A stretch of DNA of 13,221 nt from an uncultured Collinsella sp. GTDB lineage: Bacteria; Actinomycetota; Coriobacteriia; Coriobacteriales; Coriobacteriaceae. A program made the position numbers and the translations under genes. The stretch is taken from positions 1-13,221 of the forward strand of contig URBM01000045.1 in NCBI GenBank assembly GCA_900545995.1. Direction: 5' to 3'. The notes under the pieces are model-generated. The model was not told the origin of the DNA. It ran no database searches and saw only the letters and a list, made by a program, of their open reading frames with translations. Positions 1 to 6,281 of this stretch are shown piece by piece; the first letter of the stretch is position 1; each line of letters opens with the position of its first letter.

Positions 1-269
1 GTCGTGTAGTCGCCCACGGCGGCGAGCGCCTTGCCGCGGTTGGTGAGCAGCGCGCCGCGCTTGCCGTAGGTGCCGTCGTTGAGGGCGGCAGCATAAGCCT
101 CGGCGGCCTCGGCATACATGCCCAGGTGCATCAAGGCGTTGCCACGAAGGTGATCGGCCTCGCCCATAATCTCATCGGGAGTCTTTGCCGCCCCAAGCAT
201 CTGGGCTGCAGCGGAAAAATCACCCGCGCGGTAAGCGGCGCGGCCCTGTTGGATCAGCTGGCTATTCAA
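1..269 (-). CDS. TPR-repeat protein, N-terminal part (cut by window edge)
   Basis: The frame reads from a TTG codon at 269 leftwards and is open to the window edge, giving 89 codons of the N-terminus. It is Ala-rich and helical with tetratricopeptide character: an A-Y-x-A-G-D-F segment at residues 12-18, a near-consensus TPR at about residues 42-64 (LRGNALMHLGMYAEAAEAY), and the start of another ending in AAVGDY. TPRs form helical scaffolds for protein-protein contacts, so the partner is unknown. No signal peptide or membrane segment is seen in this part. TTG was chosen as start because AAAGGGG stands six bases upstream and no ATG is suitably placed. The gene lies only 11 bases after the isomerase stop, so the two are probably co-transcribed. 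Family assignment is good; precise function cannot be given. Confidence 0.75.
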   Translation of the reverse strand, partial: MNSQLIQQGRAAYRAGDFSAAAQMLGAAKTPDEIMGEADHLRGNALMHLGMYAEAAEAYAAALNDGTYGKRGALLTNRGKALAAVGDYT

Positions 270-280
270 GGAAGTCCCCT

Positions 281-823
281 TTACTCGTGAACGATCTCGA
301 CATGGACGATCTCGTCGCCGGCACGCAGCTGCGAAATCACATCGAGACCCTCGACCGTGGTACCAAAGACGGTGTAACCGGAATCGAGGTTATGCTGGGC
401 GCCCAGGCAGAAGTAGAACTGCGAACCCGCGGAATCGGGGTCCATGGAGCGTGCCATGGCAAGGGCACCATCGACATGGCTGTTGCGCGGATTGGTGGCA
501 AACTCGCCCTTGATGCAGTAGCCGGGGCCACCGGTACCGGGCATGCCGTCGGGGCCCTCAAGACCAGCGGCGACGTCGGCGCCGGACATATCGCGGGTAT
601 TGGGGTCGCCGCCCTGGATGACAAAACCGGGCACATAGCGATGGAACTTAAGGCCATCATAGAAACCCATCGTGGAAAGCTCGCAGAAGTTCGCGACATG
701 AATGGGAGCGCCCTCGCCGTCAAACTTGACCTTGATGGTACCCTTCGACGTCTCGATAACGGCGCACTCGTCGCCGGCAAGCTGATACTCGGGCGTGTAG
801 AGCTCTTTCTTAAAACCAAACAT
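281..823 (-). CDS. Cyclophilin-type peptidyl-prolyl cis-trans isomerase
   Basis: A 180-residue single-domain cyclophilin, which catalyses cis-trans isomerisation of Xaa-Pro bonds during folding. Visible family motifs are FHRYVPGFVIQGGD at 60-73, with the catalytic Arg at 62 (Arg55 of human cyclophilin A), MARS at 123-126, SAGSQFYF at 131-138, and YTVFGTTVEGLDV at 150-162. The Trp that makes human cyclophilin A sensitive to cyclosporin is replaced in the AQHNLD stretch, as in most bacterial members, so weak cyclosporin binding is expected. There is no signal peptide or lipobox, so it should be cytoplasmic. The ATG at 823 has a strong GAGGAAGG ribosome site, and a promoter lies about 40 bases further upstream. 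The TPR gene follows after 11 bases. Family is secure; the client proteins are unknown. Confidence 0.93.
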   Translation of the reverse strand: MFGFKKELYTPEYQLAGDECAVIETSKGTIKVKFDGEGAPIHVANFCELSTMGFYDGLKFHRYVPGFVIQGGDPNTRDMSGADVAAGLEGPDGMPGTGGPGYCIKGEFATNPRNSHVDGALAMARSMDPDSAGSQFYFCLGAQHNLDSGYTVFGTTVEGLDVISQLRAGDEIVHVEIVHE

Positions 824-862
824 GTGGTTCCTTCCTCGTGCGTTTAAAGCATATTTGTACGA

Positions 863-892
863 ATTGTAGCAATAAGCATGCGCTTACATCAA
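863..892 (-). promoter_or_regulatory. Sigma-70-type promoter for the isomerase gene
   Basis: On the minus strand there is a TTGATG -35 element (887-892) and a TACAAT -10 element (863-868) separated by 18 bases. Each is close to consensus, and transcription would start near 856, about 33 bases before the isomerase ATG. An inverted repeat (877-883 with 895-901, seven pairs with one G-T) brackets the -35 hexamer and could bind a regulator. Assigned by inspection only. Confidence 0.6.
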
Positions 893-901
893 TTGCGCAC
901 G
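877..901. repeat. Inverted repeat around the isomerase -35 element
   Basis: CATGCGC at 877-883 pairs with GCGCACG at 895-901 (six Watson-Crick pairs and one G-T) around an 11-base centre that holds the -35 hexamer. It could be an operator or a weak hairpin after the zinc-ribbon gene. There is no T-run, so it is not a classic terminator. Chance is possible. Confidence 0.35.
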
Positions 902-924
902 TAGGTTATGCCGACTATGGCGAA

Positions 925-2073
925 CTAATTTTGGGAACGCTGCTGCGGCTTCCAGGAGCCCACATTGGCGTCGTACTGGTTCAGCGCGCTGTTGCCGCCC
1001 TGTGCGATGGGCGCCAGGATCTCGCTTTGGTGGGAACTCATCGACTCGCCATCGGGAATGGCCAGCGAGATATCCCAGCTCTGGCAGATCACGTCGACAC
1101 GCTCGTACATCCACTCGGCAAGCTGCTTTAAGTGGGCGATGTCGTCCGCATAGACCGTATCGTCCTGATACTTAAGGTTGTTAAGCTCATCTTGCGTCTT
1201 TTTGATCTGGTCGCGCAGGGCGTAGGCACTCTGCGACAGCTCCTGGCGGGTGGACAGCGGCGTTCGGAGATAGCCGTTGTTAAAGGAATCGATGACCTCG
1301 CCGATCTGGTCCTCATCACCGTAGGACACGATGGTCTGATACAGACCGTCGAGTCTGGTATAGAGCTGATCATCGGTGAGCACGGTTTCTTCCTGGACCA
1401 CCTCGGCAGAACCGTCCTGCTTGGTATCGTCCTCAGTCGCCTCGCCCTTTTGGCGCGTGGGGAAGGTCGTCTGCGCAGCCTGGCCAAACTGATCGTAGAA
1501 GGCAGGCATGACACCCATGGGATCGGCCGTCACGAACCAATAGGCACCGCCGCAAACGACGGCAAGGACCGCGATGACGATGAGCGGCTTGGGGATATGA
1601 CGCTTGTGCTTGTGATAGGCGTCCTCGTCGGGATGCACCTTGCGCTTGGGTTTTTGAGCATCGTCATGCAGGGAAACGGGCGTGGGAATATCGACCTTGG
1701 GGATACCGAAATCCTTATCGAAAGCCGGCAGCACGCAGGTCTCGTTAGGATCGGCGGCGTCCGAAAGAACCGCGGCAGCCGAGGCGGGCGCATGAGGCAC
1801 CTCGGTATCGATCTGCTCTTGCGTTAGGCGCGGAAAGCCCGCCGTGCGGCCCGCTGCCAGGTCGGATGCGGCCGCGTCCTCGGAGAGGATACCCGGAGCA
1901 GGGCGTCCGCATTTTGGGCACGTGCGATCATGCGGAGAAAGACGGGCACCGCAGCCCTCACAGAACACGAACTCGGTGTGCTCGGGACCATCGCCCGGAC
2001 CCACATAGGCGTTGCAGTAGGGGCAGAACGAGGCGCCGTCCTCGATAGTCTTAAGGCAATGCGGGCAGATCAC
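925..2073 (-). CDS. Membrane protein with two N-terminal zinc ribbons, function unknown
   Basis: From a GTG at 2073 the product has 382 residues. The first 56 hold two zinc-ribbon modules: CPHC (3-6) with CPYC (17-20), and CEGC (38-41) with CPKC (52-55). An acidic, low-complexity linker follows, then a basic KHKRH stretch (155-159), one hydrophobic segment at about 163-183, and a charged, mostly helical C-terminal part of about 200 residues. The basic residues before the segment suggest the ribbons are cytoplasmic and the C-terminal part extracytoplasmic. The same layout (zinc ribbon, linker, one membrane pass, unknown outer domain) occurs in many uncharacterised Gram-positive proteins, and I do not recognise the outer domain. 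The frame extends to a TTG at 2103, but AGAGGA just before the GTG makes 2073 the better start. It ends 102 bases upstream of the isomerase gene. Confidence 0.82.
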   Translation of the reverse strand: MICPHCLKTIEDGASFCPYCNAYVGPGDGPEHTEFVFCEGCGARLSPHDRTCPKCGRPAPGILSEDAAASDLAAGRTAGFPRLTQEQIDTEVPHAPASAAAVLSDAADPNETCVLPAFDKDFGIPKVDIPTPVSLHDDAQKPKRKVHPDEDAYHKHKRHIPKPLIVIAVLAVVCGGAYWFVTADPMGVMPAFYDQFGQAAQTTFPTRQKGEATEDDTKQDGSAEVVQEETVLTDDQLYTRLDGLYQTIVSYGDEDQIGEVIDSFNNGYLRTPLSTRQELSQSAYALRDQIKKTQDELNNLKYQDDTVYADDIAHLKQLAEWMYERVDVICQSWDISLAIPDGESMSSHQSEILAPIAQGGNSALNQYDANVGSWKPQQRSQN

Positions 2074-2118
2074 GGCATCCTCTTTTCGAAGCAATTCAAA
2101 CAATCGAGGTTAGAGCAT

Positions 2119-2166
2119 AACATCGCCACGGCCCCACAGGAACAAGGCACCAATTCAACATCGCCA
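2119..2166. repeat. Ten-base direct repeat upstream of the zinc-ribbon gene
   Basis: The sequence AACATCGCCA occurs at 2119-2128 and again at 2157-2166, 38 bases apart, in the 103-base gap between the ATPase stop and the zinc-ribbon start. Read on the minus strand the copies are TGGCGATGTT, and the one nearer the gene runs into TTATGCT, a possible weak -10 element. It may be a pair of regulator sites or coincidence. I see no convincing -35 element and no terminator for the ATPase in this gap. Confidence 0.35.
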
Positions 2167-2176
2167 GGGCGCGTAG

Positions 2177-4900
2177 CTACTTCTTCTTTTTGCTTGGCAT
2201 CGAGACTTTGATGCCTTGGGCGGACTTGGTCACACGAGAGCGCTTAGCTCCGGTACTCTTCTTTTTCTTGGGCTGGGCCTGGGCCACGCCCTCGAGTGCG
2301 CGGGCCTCGGCCTCGCGAGCGGTGCGATCTTCGCGGCGCTGCGCCATGTCGGCGGCGACGCGCTTGGCAAAACGTTCGGCCGTCGAGCCCGTCGAGCTCA
2401 CCTTGCCGCCACCGCGACCCAGGCGGACGCGCACACCGCGGCCAAAACCAGTTGCGGCATGACGACGACGCGGCTTGAGCGAATCCATCATCGTGGCGAG
2501 CTTAAAGAACACCGAGCAGGTAAAGACCACGATAACAGCCAAGATAACCATCTGGCCCATCGACAGGTTGGCAATAGACAGCAGCTCCGGGAATCCGATA
2601 ACGCCCACCAGGATGCCGGCGACTACAAACACAAAGAGCACCACACGTAAGGGCGTGAGAGGCTGCGAGATGCGCCAGATTAGGCTGACGCTCGCCGCGC
2701 ACGACGTAAGCAGGCACATCGTAGACAGCGTGAGCTGGCTAAAGCCAAACACGCGCGCCACAAAGATATCGAGCGCCGCAGCCAAAATGACCGCAATCGA
2801 CGCCGGCAGTGCACGCTTGAGTACGTTGCTCAAAAACGCACCCTTCACACGAGCATTGTTGGGCTCCAGGCCCAACACAAAGCCCGGCGCGCCGATGCAG
2901 AAGAAGTTAATGAGCGTCATCTGGATGGGCTCGAAGGGGTACGGCGGCAGCGCGATACACAGCGCCGCCAGGCCCATCGAGAACAGCGTCTTGGTCAGGA
3001 ACAGTGAGGCCGAACGCTGCAGGTTGTTGATGGAGCGACGGCCCTCGGCCACCACGGCGGGCATCGAGGCAAAGTCGTTGTCGACGAGTACGATCTCGGC
3101 CACGTTACGCGCGGCATCGGAGCCGGCCGCCATGGCCACGGAGCAGTCGGCCTCCTTGAGCGCCAGCACGTCGTTGACGCCGTCGCCCGTCATGGCCACG
3201 GTGTGCTCGCGGCGCTTGAGCGCCTGCACGAGCTCGCGCTTCTGCTGCGGGGTCACACGACCAAAGACATGGTAGCGGTCCACTGCGGCATCAAGCTTGG
3301 CCGGTGTATCGAGCGTCGTGGCGTCCACATAAGCGTCCGCCCCCGGCACGCCCACCACGCGCGCGATCGACGACACCGTACGCGGGTCGTCGCCACTGAT
3401 CACGTTGAGGGTCACGCCCTGCTCGTTAAAGTAGCCGATGGTCTCGGCCGCCGAGGTACGAATCTCGTCGCGGATGGTCACAAAGCCCACGGGTTCGGCC
3501 TCGCCCACCATATCCCCATCGGGCGTAAAGCCGTCCACGCGCGCCACCACGAGCACGCGGCAGGTATCGGCAAGCTCGGCGACACGGTTCTCGACCTGCG
3601 AAAACACACGATCAGAGAGCACAAACTGCGCGGCACCCATCACATATGAGCCCTGCGCAAAAGAAGCGCCACTCCATTTTTTAGACGACGAGAACGGAAT
3701 GACCGACAGCGGCTCAGACACCTCGACCGGGCGATCGGCGTAATAGTTGAGCAGCGCCTGGCAGGTCTCGTTGGCATCGGCCGAAGTCGCACGCGCGACG
3801 TTAGCCAGCGCAAAATCGAGCACTGTGGTATCGACGGGAACAGCCGCCTCGTCCGAGTCCACGCCAAAGCCAACACCCTCAACAGGCAGCGGATACGTGC
3901 CCTCGACCTCCATACGGCCCGACGTGATGGTGCCCGTCTTGTCCAGGCACAGCACGTCGACGCGAGCGAGCGTCTCGATGCAGTAGAGCTGATGTGCCAG
4001 CACCTTGCGGCGGGCCAGACGCACCGTGGCGATGGCGAGCACCGACGAGGTCAGCAGTACCAGGCCTTGGGGGATCATGCCCAGCAGGGCGCCCACCGTG
4101 GACAGCAGCGCCGACGAAGGCACATGACCAGCCAACAGCTCGGAGAAGCACCACGAAAGCGCGCTATCGCCCGGGGTTCCCGCGGCATCCCACAGCTCGC
4201 TCACGCTCGAGGCAAACAACGCTAAACCGAGCGGGATCATGATGATGCTCACAAAGCGCACAATGGCATTAAGCGCATTCATGATCTCGGAATTAACCTT
4301 TTTGACGTACTTGGCCTCGTTATTAATTTTGGCCACGTAGTTGTCGGCGCCGACATGGATCACACGGGCGCGCAGCAGGCCCGAGTCGATAAAGCTGCCG
4401 CTCATGAGCTCGGAACCGGGCTGTTTCTTAATAAGGTCGCTCTCGCCCGTCAGCAGACTCTCGTTCACGAGCGCCTCGCCCGAAACCACCACGGCGTCGG
4501 CGGGAATCTGGTCGCCGCGCCCCAGGCGAATGATGTCGTCGAGCACGATCTGGTCCAGGTCGAGCTCCACCTCGGCGCCGTCGCGCACCGCGATGGCCTT
4601 CTTGGAGGTCAGCAGCGTGAGCTTATCAACCATCTTCTTGGAACGCATGGACTGAATGACGCCAATGGCGGTATTGAGGAACACCACGAACAGGAACGTC
4701 AGATTCTTAAACGAACCGGTCAAAATGACCAGGAACGCCAAGATCACGTTGATCAAATTGAACAGCGTGCAGAGGTTCTCGATGATGAGCTCTTTGACCG
4801 ACTTGGTCTTGAGCTCCATGTTGCGGTTGATCTTACCGGCGGCGATGCGCTCCTCGACCTCGGCGGTCGAGAGTCCGCGCTCGATATCCGTTGCTGCCAT
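2177..4900 (-). CDS. CtpE-like cation-translocating P-type ATPase
   Basis: A 907-residue P-type ATPase in the cytoplasmic membrane, using ATP through a phospho-Asp intermediate to move a cation. Landmarks are the actuator motif TGES (151-154), phosphorylation site DKTGT with Asp320, the N-domain FSSSKKWS (403-410), and the hinge TGDGVND (571-577). About ten membrane segments are visible: near 45-84 (two), 211-231, 262-290, and six between 633 and 800. The TM4 context LLGMIPQGLVLLTS and the TM6 end GLEPN resemble the actinobacterial CtpE (calcium) branch, so calcium uptake or export is the first guess. Usual PEGL reads PQGL here. Residues 808-907 form a long Arg/Lys/Ala-rich tail ending in KKKK, beyond the normal core. 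ATG 4900 is preferred (GGGA upstream), but ATG 4912 and GTG 4915 are also possible. The tRNA terminator lies just upstream. Confidence 0.88.
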   Translation of the reverse strand: MAATDIERGLSTAEVEERIAAGKINRNMELKTKSVKELIIENLCTLFNLINVILAFLVILTGSFKNLTFLFVVFLNTAIGVIQSMRSKKMVDKLTLLTSKKAIAVRDGAEVELDLDQIVLDDIIRLGRGDQIPADAVVVSGEALVNESLLTGESDLIKKQPGSELMSGSFIDSGLLRARVIHVGADNYVAKINNEAKYVKKVNSEIMNALNAIVRFVSIIMIPLGLALFASSVSELWDAAGTPGDSALSWCFSELLAGHVPSSALLSTVGALLGMIPQGLVLLTSSVLAIATVRLARRKVLAHQLYCIETLARVDVLCLDKTGTITSGRMEVEGTYPLPVEGVGFGVDSDEAAVPVDTTVLDFALANVARATSADANETCQALLNYYADRPVEVSEPLSVIPFSSSKKWSGASFAQGSYVMGAAQFVLSDRVFSQVENRVAELADTCRVLVVARVDGFTPDGDMVGEAEPVGFVTIRDEIRTSAAETIGYFNEQGVTLNVISGDDPRTVSSIARVVGVPGADAYVDATTLDTPAKLDAAVDRYHVFGRVTPQQKRELVQALKRREHTVAMTGDGVNDVLALKEADCSVAMAAGSDAARNVAEIVLVDNDFASMPAVVAEGRRSINNLQRSASLFLTKTLFSMGLAALCIALPPYPFEPIQMTLINFFCIGAPGFVLGLEPNNARVKGAFLSNVLKRALPASIAVILAAALDIFVARVFGFSQLTLSTMCLLTSCAASVSLIWRISQPLTPLRVVLFVFVVAGILVGVIGFPELLSIANLSMGQMVILAVIVVFTCSVFFKLATMMDSLKPRRRHAATGFGRGVRVRLGRGGGKVSSTGSTAERFAKRVAADMAQRREDRTAREAEARALEGVAQAQPKKKKSTGAKRSRVTKSAQGIKVSMPSKKKK

Positions 4901-4931
4901 ACCACGTCCCATCACGTCGCGTCGGTATAAG

Positions 4932-4965
4932 AAAAACCGCCCGGACCATGCGAGGTTCGGACGGT
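4932..4965 (-). terminator. Intrinsic terminator of the tRNA-Arg gene
   Basis: On the minus strand, a 12-pair stem (4954-4965 with 4936-4947; one G-T and one A-C mismatch) closes a six-base loop and is followed by five Ts (4932-4936). It starts 12 bases after the tRNA CCA end, so it should end the tRNA transcript. It also lies only about 31 bases before the ATPase start codon, so ATPase expression needs read-through or its own promoter overlapping this hairpin. I could not find a convincing one. Confidence 0.85.
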
Positions 4966-4976
4966 CTTACGTTCGA

Positions 4977-5053
4977 TGGTGCCCCATGTTGGATTCGAAC
5001 CAACGGCCTTCTGCTCCGGAGGCAGACGCTCTAATCCCCTGAGCTAATAGGGC
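4977..5053 (-). tRNA. tRNA-Arg (anticodon CCG)
   Basis: A full cloverleaf can be drawn on the minus strand. The acceptor stem is GCCCTAT with ATGGGGC, one T-G pair. The D arm is GCTC/GAGC, and the anticodon stem TCTGC/GCAGA carries the loop CTCCGGA. The variable loop has five bases, and the T arm is GTTGG/CCAAC with a TTCGAAT loop. The discriminator base is A and the CCA end (4977-4979) is encoded in the gene. The anticodon CCG occupies 5017-5019 and reads the arginine codon CGG, with G following it at position 37. It has its own promoter and terminator and so is a single-gene transcription unit, placed back to back with the aromatic operon. Confidence 0.96.
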
Positions 5054-5064
5054 CAACGTTTGGC

Positions 5065-5094
5065 ATTATACCCAAGTGCGCCACGGGCTATCAA
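5065..5094 (-). promoter_or_regulatory. Strong promoter of the tRNA-Arg gene
   Basis: On the minus strand, TTGATA (5089-5094) and a perfect TATAAT (5065-5070) are separated by 18 bases, with an A/T-rich stretch upstream (about 5092-5112) that could act as an UP element. Transcription would begin near 5058, a few bases before the mature tRNA end at 5053. This is the best promoter in the window. Confidence 0.85.
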
Positions 5095-5146
5095 AATAAA
5101 AGAAAAAGCTTTGCAATTCCGTGGGAGACGAGGCGCAACGGCCCAC

Positions 5147-5179
5147 TTTAGAAGGCAAAAGCGAGTCAGATAGTATAAA
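5147..5179 (+). promoter_or_regulatory. Probable promoter of the aromatic operon
   Basis: TATAAA at 5174-5179 is a good -10 element. The -35 region is poor: TTAGAA at 5148-5153 is 20 bases away, and the optimally spaced hexamer GAAGGC is far from consensus, so an activator may be needed or the true promoter may differ. Transcription would start near 5185-5187, leaving about 70 bases of leader that contain a terminator-like hairpin. Confidence 0.45.
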
Positions 5180-5184
5180 CTCAC

Positions 5185-5259
5185 ATGCACCATATACACG
5201 GCTCGCGATGCGGGCCGTTTTTGCAAAAGTTATCCATCGAGGTGAGAGGCACACCATGA
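5185..5259 (+). CDS. Possible leader peptide ORF overlapping the DAHP synthase start
   Basis: A 24-codon frame begins MHHIHG and ends RGTP. Its ATG falls at the expected transcription start, so it would be leaderless or nearly so, with no ribosome site of its own. Its TGA overlaps the DAHP synthase ATG as ATGA. Three of the first five codons are for histidine, and only one phenylalanine and no tyrosine or tryptophan follow, so it is not a classical aromatic leader peptide. The terminator-like hairpin lies inside it, so translating it would interfere with that hairpin. It may simply be chance, since short open frames are common. Confidence 0.25.
   Translation: MHHIHGSRCGPFLQKLSIEVRGTP
5198..5222 (+). 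terminator. Terminator-like hairpin (possible attenuator) in the operon leader
   Basis: ACGGCTCGC (5198-5206) pairs with GCGGGCCGT (5210-5218): nine pairs including one T-G, with a three-base loop, followed at once by a run of five Ts (5218-5222). This is a good intrinsic terminator in the plus direction. It lies after the probable -10 element and 33 bases before the DAHP synthase ATG. It could attenuate the operon, or block antisense read-through from upstream. No T-box AGGGTGG motif or other riboswitch core that I know is visible. Confidence 0.65.
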
Positions 5260-6278
5260 TTGCAATTTTAAAGCAGAGCGCCAGCGACGAGGCCGTCGGC
5301 CATATCGTCAGCTGGATTGAGAAAAAGGGCCTGAAGACCGATGTCTCGCGCGGCGAGAATGAGACCATCATCGGCCTGGTGGGCGACACGACCAAGATCG
5401 ACCCGTTCCTGCTCGAGTCCATGGACGTCGTCGAGCGCGTGCAGCGCGTCTCCGAGCCGTTCAAGCGTGCCAACCGCAAGTTCCACCCCGAGGACTCCGT
5501 CATCGACTGCGGCCACGGCGTCAAAATCGGCGGTGACCAGTTCCAGGTCATCGCCGGCCCCTGCTCCGTCGAGGGCGAGAACCTCATCCGCATCGCCCGC
5601 CGCGTGAAGACCGCCGGCGCCACGATGCTGCGCGGCGGTGCCTACAAGCCCCGCACCTCCCCGTACGCCTACCAGGGCATGGGTCCCGCCGGCCTGGACC
5701 TGCTGTGCGAGGCATCCGCCGAGCTCGACATGCCGATCGTCACCGAGATCATGGACCCACGCGACGTGCAGGTCTTCCTTGACAAGAAGATTGACGTCAT
5801 GCAAATCGGCGCCCGCAACGCCCAGAACTTCCCCCTGCTCAAGGAGGTCGGCAAGACCCAGACCCCGATTCTGCTCAAGCGCGGCATGTCCGGCACGATC
5901 GACGAGCTGCTCATGGCCGCCGAGTACATCATGAGCGAGGGCAACGACAACGTTATCCTGTGCGAGCGCGGCATCCGCACCTTCGAGACCCGCACCCGCA
6001 ACACCTTCGACCTCAACGCCGTGCCGGTGCTGCACCACCTGTCGCACCTGCCCGTCGTCGCCGACCCCAGCCACGCCACCGGCTACACCCGCTACGTTGA
6101 GCCCATGGCGCTCGCCGCGACCGCCTGCGGCGCCAACGGCCTGGAGATCGAGGTCCACGACGAGCCCAGCCGCGCATGGTCCGACGGCGCTCAGGCCCTC
6201 ACCCCCGACCAGTTCGACGACGCCATGCGCCGCATTCGCGCCATCCGCGAGGTCGTCTGCCAAGAGACCATGGAGTAG
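5256..6278 (+). CDS. aroF: 3-deoxy-7-phosphoheptulonate (DAHP) synthase, type I-beta
   Basis: A 340-residue enzyme that condenses PEP with erythrose-4-phosphate, the committed first step of the shikimate pathway. It has the Thermotoga-type layout: a ferredoxin-like regulatory domain at about 1-70 followed by a TIM barrel. Barrel motifs are GPCSVE (101-106), KPRTSPY (131-137), IGARNAQN (184-191), RGMSGT (209-214), CERGIRTFE (236-244) and DPSHATG (270-276). The four metal ligands of the T. maritima enzyme all appear one position later: Cys103, His273, Glu299 and Asp310. In that family the N-terminal domain mediates feedback by tyrosine or phenylalanine, and the same is inferred here. ATG 5256 has AGAGG six bases upstream. 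The frame is open back to 5121, but that extension lacks domain similarity. It leads the operon, with tyrA three bases downstream. Confidence 0.95.
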   Translation: MIAILKQSASDEAVGHIVSWIEKKGLKTDVSRGENETIIGLVGDTTKIDPFLLESMDVVERVQRVSEPFKRANRKFHPEDSVIDCGHGVKIGGDQFQVIAGPCSVEGENLIRIARRVKTAGATMLRGGAYKPRTSPYAYQGMGPAGLDLLCEASAELDMPIVTEIMDPRDVQVFLDKKIDVMQIGARNAQNFPLLKEVGKTQTPILLKRGMSGTIDELLMAAEYIMSEGNDNVILCERGIRTFETRTRNTFDLNAVPVLHHLSHLPVVADPSHATGYTRYVEPMALAATACGANGLEIEVHDEPSRAWSDGAQALTPDQFDDAMRRIRAIREVVCQETME

Positions 6279-6281
6279 CCC

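Noticed and set aside
185..847. A 220-codon plus-strand frame opposite the isomerase
   Set aside because: It mirrors the cyclophilin gene, whose motifs are unmistakable, and its composition is that of an antisense shadow.
5100..5255. T-box or amino-acid riboswitch in the aromatic operon leader
   Set aside because: No AGGGTGG motif, specifier stem or other known riboswitch core can be found, and the predicted leader is too short for one.
5121..5255. N-terminal extension of the DAHP synthase in the same frame
   Set aside because: It would begin upstream of the likely promoter and pass through the hairpin, and the ATG at 5256 has a good ribosome site at the usual start of the family.
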